A stretch of 64,000 nt of DNA from Hymenobacter psychrotolerans DSM 18569 (lineage in GTDB: Bacteria; Bacteroidota; Bacteroidia; Cytophagales; Hymenobacteraceae): NCBI RefSeq assembly GCF_900142395.1, contig NZ_FRAS01000020.1, positions 1-64,000 on the forward strand, written 5' to 3'. The position numbers and the translations under genes were made by a program. Positions 60,010 to 64,000 of the stretch are shown piece by piece. Under the pieces are notes generated by a model, which was not told where the DNA came from, searched no databases, and saw only the letters and a program-made list of their open reading frames with translations. Each line of letters begins with the position of its first letter. Within the stretch, counting starts at the first letter, position 1.

Positions 60010-60042
60010 AAAACATGCCCGACCTATTGTAGTCCGGGCATG
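60010..60042 (-). terminator. Terminator of the TPR gene
   Basis: On the - strand CATGCCCG pairs with CGGGCATG, followed by TTTTCT. It lies ~28 bp after the stop of the 60070 gene. Confidence 0.7.
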
Positions 60043-60069
60043 ATACTCTCCTTCTGTGAGGAAGTCTGT

Positions 60070-61212
60070 TTATTTTTTCAACGCATCAAGCTTGGCCATC
60101 ATGCGCTCCGAATCGGCTGTCCGACCCATTGTCTGATACGCCTTCTGCAAGGATGAAATGGTGGCCCGATCTTCTGGCTGAGCAGCCATGGCTTTCTCAA
60201 AGTATGGTATTGCTTCGGAAATAAACTTCTTGCCTTCAGCCTCCATACGCTTACCGCTCTTCTGGTAAGTAGCCAGATCCATTTTATTGGTCCGCTTGAA
60301 AATATCAGCGCCTTTGTTGAAGCTGTAGACACCTAAGTTGAAGTTGGCATCGAAGTTATTCGGTTCTACTTCCACCGCTTTGCGGTACGCCTTGAGAGCT
60401 TCTTCCGGCTGCTTGTCCTGGTCCAGAATCGACCCTTTAACGGCGTACAGGTTTGCGTTCGTAGGATCAGCCTGGATAGCGCGGTCAATCTTGCTCAGTG
60501 CCTCTTTGCCACGGCCGGCGCTGAGGTACATGTTCAGCTCCTCAAGCATGAAGCCCTTGTTGTTGGGATAGGCCTGCAGCGCCTGCTCCACAACCTTCAT
60601 AGCTTCCTGGTCATTTTTTTCCTGGCGGGCAATCTGCAGCATCCGGCCATACATCTGCGGCGACTTGTAGTTCATGGCTACCAGCTGGCCGTAGGTAGAT
60701 TTGGCGGACGCAAAGTCTTGCTTGGCCTCGGCGGCATACGCGGCATACAGGTACGCCGTGGTGTCCTGCGGACGAATCTGCTGGGCCATTTTGTACGAGT
60801 TGATTGCCTCGTCGTAGTTCTTGCCGTTGTAGCTTTCCACACCGGCGTTCAGCGCGGCCCCGTATAGGTTGTCGAGTTTGGCTACGGCTTGCTTGCCGTA
60901 CTCACCGTCTTTGCCGTCGAGCTGAATGGCTTTCTGATACGATTCGAAAGCCACCCGCGTGCCTTCGCCCGCGCTCAGGCTTTTGGCATAAATGGGGCTG
61001 GCTGCCATCTGCTCGTATACTTCGCCGCGCGTAAACCAGGTTTTAGCTTTGCCCGACGTTTTCTCGTGGACAATGGCCTTATCGATATCAGTGCGGGCTT
61101 TGTCAAGCAGGCCCTGCCGCTGGTTCAGGATGGCGTTCGTTACGGCCGAATTCTGGGCCGAGGCGGAAGTTAGTGCCGCAGCAGCGACAAGCGTCAGAAG
61201 TAGCTTCTTCAT
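60070..61212 (-). CDS. Periplasmic TPR protein
   Basis: 380 residues with a signal peptide (MKKLLLTLVAAAALTSASA). Several TPR-like repeats cover the chain, e.g. AALNAGVESYNGKNYDEAINSYKMA, AIQADPTNANLYAVKGSILDQ and PEEALKAYRKAVEVEPNNFDA. It is not a recognised enzyme; in this phylum such proteins sit downstream of gyrA and may scaffold envelope complexes. It probably shares regulation with gyrA, since it lies 154 bp after the gyrA stop. Confidence 0.8.
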   Translation of the reverse strand: MKKLLLTLVAAAALTSASAQNSAVTNAILNQRQGLLDKARTDIDKAIVHEKTSGKAKTWFTRGEVYEQMAASPIYAKSLSAGEGTRVAFESYQKAIQLDGKDGEYGKQAVAKLDNLYGAALNAGVESYNGKNYDEAINSYKMAQQIRPQDTTAYLYAAYAAEAKQDFASAKSTYGQLVAMNYKSPQMYGRMLQIARQEKNDQEAMKVVEQALQAYPNNKGFMLEELNMYLSAGRGKEALSKIDRAIQADPTNANLYAVKGSILDQDKQPEEALKAYRKAVEVEPNNFDANFNLGVYSFNKGADIFKRTNKMDLATYQKSGKRMEAEGKKFISEAIPYFEKAMAAQPEDRATISSLQKAYQTMGRTADSERMMAKLDALKK

Positions 61213-61313
61213 AGGGAGTTTTCTGAAGAATGTTCAGGTGAAAGAAAGGAATTGCACAGCAAACAGGAGAATACGGTGCGAAGTTCAGCACCGGCGTGCC
61301 CCTGTAGTGATAT

Positions 61314-61352
61314 AGAAAGAGGCCGGACACCTTTCCAGCAGCCAGCCTCTCT
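61314..61352 (-). terminator. Hairpin after gyrA
   Basis: On the - strand AGAGGCTGG pairs with CCGGCCTCT (one mismatch) around a 15-nt loop, followed by TTCT. A weak T-tract suggests incomplete termination before the TPR gene. Confidence 0.55.
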
Positions 61353-61366
61353 CCTTCTAAAGGTTC

Positions 61367-63961
61367 TTACAGATCTTCTTCGAGGTCCTCGTCGTCGTTT
61401 TCTTCAACGTCGTCATCTTCCTCAAGGTCATCTGCATCAGTGGCGTCCTCCGGATCCGCGTCGGCGGGCAGCGCCAACACGGTGCCTTCCAGAACGGCCT
61501 CCGTTTCGGGGTCCTTGTCTTCTTCGGCCGCAACTTTCGCAACCGAGGAAATTTCGTCGCCTTCGTTGATTTTCAGCAGCCGCACCCCCTGCGTGGCCCG
61601 GCCGATGATGCGCAGATCGGCTACCCGCAGGCGAATCGTGATACCGGACTTGTTGATGATCATCAGGTCGTCGGTATCGTTTACGTCCTTGATGGCCACC
61701 AGGGCCCCCGTTTTATCGGTGATTTTCATGGCCCGGACGCCCTTGCCGCCGCGGTTGGTGATGCGGTATTCCTCCAGCTCGGAACGTTTGCCGTAGCCGT
61801 TTTCGGATACTACCAGCAGCTCCTGCGTTGGATCCGACACGCACACCATCCCCACTACCCGGTCCGACGCATCGGCCAGCGTAATACCGCGCACACCGGC
61901 GGCAGTACGGCCCATCGAGCGAACTTTACCCTCCGGGAAGCGCACAGCCCGGCCGGAACGCAGTGCCACAACCACTTCAGAGTTGCCGTTGGTCAGGCGC
62001 ACATCCAGCAGCCGGTCGCCTTCATTGATAGTAATGGCGTTGATACCGGCGGCCCGGGGGCGCGAGTAGGCTTCCAGCGGCGTTTTCTTCACGGTGCCCT
62101 GCTCGGTGCAGAACATCAGGTAGGTATTCTCCAGGTAATCCGGGTCGCGGAGGCCGCGTACGTTAAGCACGGACCGCACCGAGTCTTCACGCGGAATCTC
62201 AATCAGGTTCTGGATAGGCCGGCCTTTGGCAGCCTTCCCTCCTTCCGGAACCTCGTACACTTTCAGCCAGAACACGCGGCCCAGCTCCGTAAAGAACAGC
62301 AGGTACTCGTGGGTGGTAGCCACAAACAGGTGCTCCGTAAAGTCGTCCTGCTTGGTAGCAGCGCCACGGGCGCCTACACCGCCGCGCCCCTGAGCACGGT
62401 ACTCGTCGAGGGCAGTGCGCTTGATGTAGCCTTCGCGTGAGATGGTGATAACCATGCTCTCGTCGGCAATCATGTCCTCCATGGAGAAGTCGCCGCCGGC
62501 GTACTCAATAGCCGTGCGACGGGCATCGCCGTACCGCTCCCGGATTTCAATCAGCTCATCCTTGATAATCTGGCGCTGCAGCTCTTCCGAGGCCAGCACC
62601 GATTTCAGGTAATCCACGAGCTTCATCAACTCGTCGTATTCGGCCACAATTTTGTCGCGCTCCAGGCCGGTGAGGCGCTGCAGACGCATGTCCAGAATAG
62701 CGCGGGCCTGAATTTCGCTGAGTGAGAACCGCTCGATCAACTGAGCGCGGGCCACTTCGCCGTCGCGCGAACCCCGAATCAGGGCAATTACCTCATCGAG
62801 GTGGTCCAGCGCAATGAGCAGACCTTCCAGGATGTGGGCCCGCTTCTGGGCTTCGGCCAGCTCGTAGCGGGTGCGGCGCACCACTACATCGGCGCGGTGC
62901 TCCACGAAGTAGTGAATCAGCTCCTTCAGGTTGAGCGTCATCGGACGGCCTTTCACCAGGCACACGTTGTTGACGCCAAACGACGACTGCAGCTGCGTGT
63001 AGCGGTAGAGCTGGTTGAGCACCACGTTGGGCATGGCGTCGCGCTTCAGGTCATACACGATGCGCATACCGTCGCGGTCCGACTCGTCGCGCAGGTCGGA
63101 GATGCCTTCAATCTTCTTGTCGTTGATGAGGGCGGCCGTTTTCTCAATCATCGCCGCCTTGTTCACCATATAGGGAATTTCGGTGATGATGATCTGCTCT
63201 TTGCCGCTGGGCAGCGTCTCGAAGTGCGCTTTGGCCCGCACCACTACCCGGCCCCGGCCGGTTTCGAAGGCCTGCTTTACGCCCTCATAGCCGTAGATAA
63301 TGCCACCCGTCGGGAAGTCCGGCGCGGTAACGTGCTCCATCAGCTCAGCAACGGTAATATCGTTGTTGTCGAGGTAGGCAATGATGCCGCTGACCACTTC
63401 CGTGAGGTTGTGGGGCGCCATGTTGGTGGCCATGCCCACGGCAATACCCGTCGTGCCGTTTACCAGCAGGTTCGGGAATTTGGCCGGCATCACGCTGGGC
63501 TCTTCCAGCGAGTCGTCGAAGTTGGGCTGAAAGTCAACCGTGTCTTTGTCCAGGTCGCCGAGCAATTCGTCGGCCAGGCGCTTCAGGCGGGCTTCGGTGT
63601 AACGCATAGCGGCCGGCGAGTCGCCGTCGATGCTCCCAAAGTTGCCTTGCCCGTCCACGAGCGGGTAGCGCAGGCTCCAGTCCTGGGCCATGCGCACCAT
63701 GGTATCGTATACCGAGGAGTCGCCGTGCGGGTGATACTTACCCAGCACCTCCCCCACGATACGGGCTGATTTCTTGTAGGATTTGTTGTAGGAGACGCCC
63801 AGCTCGCTCATGCCGTAGAGCACGCGCCGGTGCACGGGCTTGAGGCCGTCGCGCACGTCGGGCAGCGCCCGGGAGATGATAACCGACATCGAATAGTCGA
63901 TGTAGGCGCCACGCATCTCGTCTTCGATGTTAATCGGAATGATTTTTTCGCCTTCCGCCAT
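61367..63961 (-). CDS. gyrA: DNA gyrase subunit A
   Basis: Type II topoisomerase breakage-reunion subunit. The 864-residue protein starts at ATG 63961 (MAEGEKIIPINIEDEMRGAY) and has the tower-domain start SMSVIISRALPDVRDGLKPVHRRVL, the catalytic tyrosine in AAMRYTEARL, then GyrA C-terminal propeller blades including QGRGGVGARGA (the GyrA-box). The quinolone region reads HPHGDSSVYD, with Ser and Asp at the two resistance positions, the susceptible-type residues. It ends in a strongly acidic tail (DDLEEDDDVEENDDEDLEEDL is split by the end). The complete gene lies in the window. Confidence 0.96.
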   Translation of the reverse strand: MAEGEKIIPINIEDEMRGAYIDYSMSVIISRALPDVRDGLKPVHRRVLYGMSELGVSYNKSYKKSARIVGEVLGKYHPHGDSSVYDTMVRMAQDWSLRYPLVDGQGNFGSIDGDSPAAMRYTEARLKRLADELLGDLDKDTVDFQPNFDDSLEEPSVMPAKFPNLLVNGTTGIAVGMATNMAPHNLTEVVSGIIAYLDNNDITVAELMEHVTAPDFPTGGIIYGYEGVKQAFETGRGRVVVRAKAHFETLPSGKEQIIITEIPYMVNKAAMIEKTAALINDKKIEGISDLRDESDRDGMRIVYDLKRDAMPNVVLNQLYRYTQLQSSFGVNNVCLVKGRPMTLNLKELIHYFVEHRADVVVRRTRYELAEAQKRAHILEGLLIALDHLDEVIALIRGSRDGEVARAQLIERFSLSEIQARAILDMRLQRLTGLERDKIVAEYDELMKLVDYLKSVLASEELQRQIIKDELIEIRERYGDARRTAIEYAGGDFSMEDMIADESMVITISREGYIKRTALDEYRAQGRGGVGARGAATKQDDFTEHLFVATTHEYLLFFTELGRVFWLKVYEVPEGGKAAKGRPIQNLIEIPREDSVRSVLNVRGLRDPDYLENTYLMFCTEQGTVKKTPLEAYSRPRAAGINAITINEGDRLLDVRLTNGNSEVVVALRSGRAVRFPEGKVRSMGRTAAGVRGITLADASDRVVGMVCVSDPTQELLVVSENGYGKRSELEEYRITNRGGKGVRAMKITDKTGALVAIKDVNDTDDLMIINKSGITIRLRVADLRIIGRATQGVRLLKINEGDEISSVAKVAAEEDKDPETEAVLEGTVLALPADADPEDATDADDLEEDDDVEENDDEDLEEDL

Positions 63962-64000
63962 AGGGAGAACTTGAGGAGGCCGGCCGCTGCGAAATAGGCA

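Overview
The window looks like chromosome of a high-GC Bacteroidota, most like Hymenobacter or a close Cytophagales relative. Evidence: TAnnTTTG-type -7 promoter elements, few Shine-Dalgarno sequences, a short primary sigma factor, bacillithiol synthesis (bshB1), an alpha-oxoamine synthase of the serine palmitoyltransferase type, TonB-dependent receptors with a carboxypeptidase-like N-terminal domain, and two proteins with type IX secretion (T9SS) C-terminal sorting domains. The genus is inferred from gene content and has not been checked by a search.

Layout. 1-0.3 kb: tail of an IS5-like element. 0.4-9 kb: housekeeping genes (LptF/G permease, rpsO, pnp, rpoD, trxB, M23/LysM peptidase, bshB1). 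9.3-15.2 kb: accessory region with a membrane protein, an unknown protein, a HicAB toxin-antitoxin pair, a MITE-like palindrome, an AT-rich foreign gene that may be a truncated nuclease, and a nest of three insertion sequences with one small palindromic element. 15.3-23 kb: biotin carboxylase, serine palmitoyltransferase-like enzyme, histone H1-like protein, divergent tyrS/holA, and an Xre/RES toxin-antitoxin pair. 23-34.3 kb: an FG-GAP T9SS protein, then an envelope cluster (large TPR protein, beta-barrel, HU/SPOR protein, ExbB, ExbD, TonB-like). 34.4-48.6 kb: folC, trmB, DinB-like, TrpF-like, mnmA, lipoprotein, S8 protease, zinc-ribbon protein, rpe, TonB receptor, sterol-desaturase-family enzyme with a neighbouring Crp/Fnr regulator and a perfect FNR-type box, and a DUF2911 protein. 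48.7-57.7 kb: complete histidine operon hisG-D-C-B-H-A-(orf)-F-IE. 57.8-64 kb: an unknown HTH-like gene under a 31-bp palindrome, a 1.2-kb gene-poor stretch with a 449-bp TIR element, a TPR protein and gyrA.

The strongest non-obvious signals are: (1) a 41-codon leader ORF before hisG ending in a histidine run (HHHLHGHH) and followed by a small GC hairpin and T-run, which looks like a transcription attenuator; (2) reiterated, G-poor 7-9-mers directly upstream of start codons at seven or eight loci, each locus with its own unit and usually a complementary copy at the other edge of the spacer; (3) TTGAT-N4-ATCAA between a sterol-desaturase gene and a Crp/Fnr regulator whose recognition helix carries the matching ExxSR motif; (4) an insertion-sequence nest whose order can be reconstructed to the base; (5) a 449-bp element with 36-bp TIRs and a 6-bp target duplication.

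The nine his genes cover all ten biosynthetic steps because hisB and hisIE are bifunctional. Coordinates use the start codon I judge most likely, which is often inside a longer open frame; several starts are GTG or TTG.
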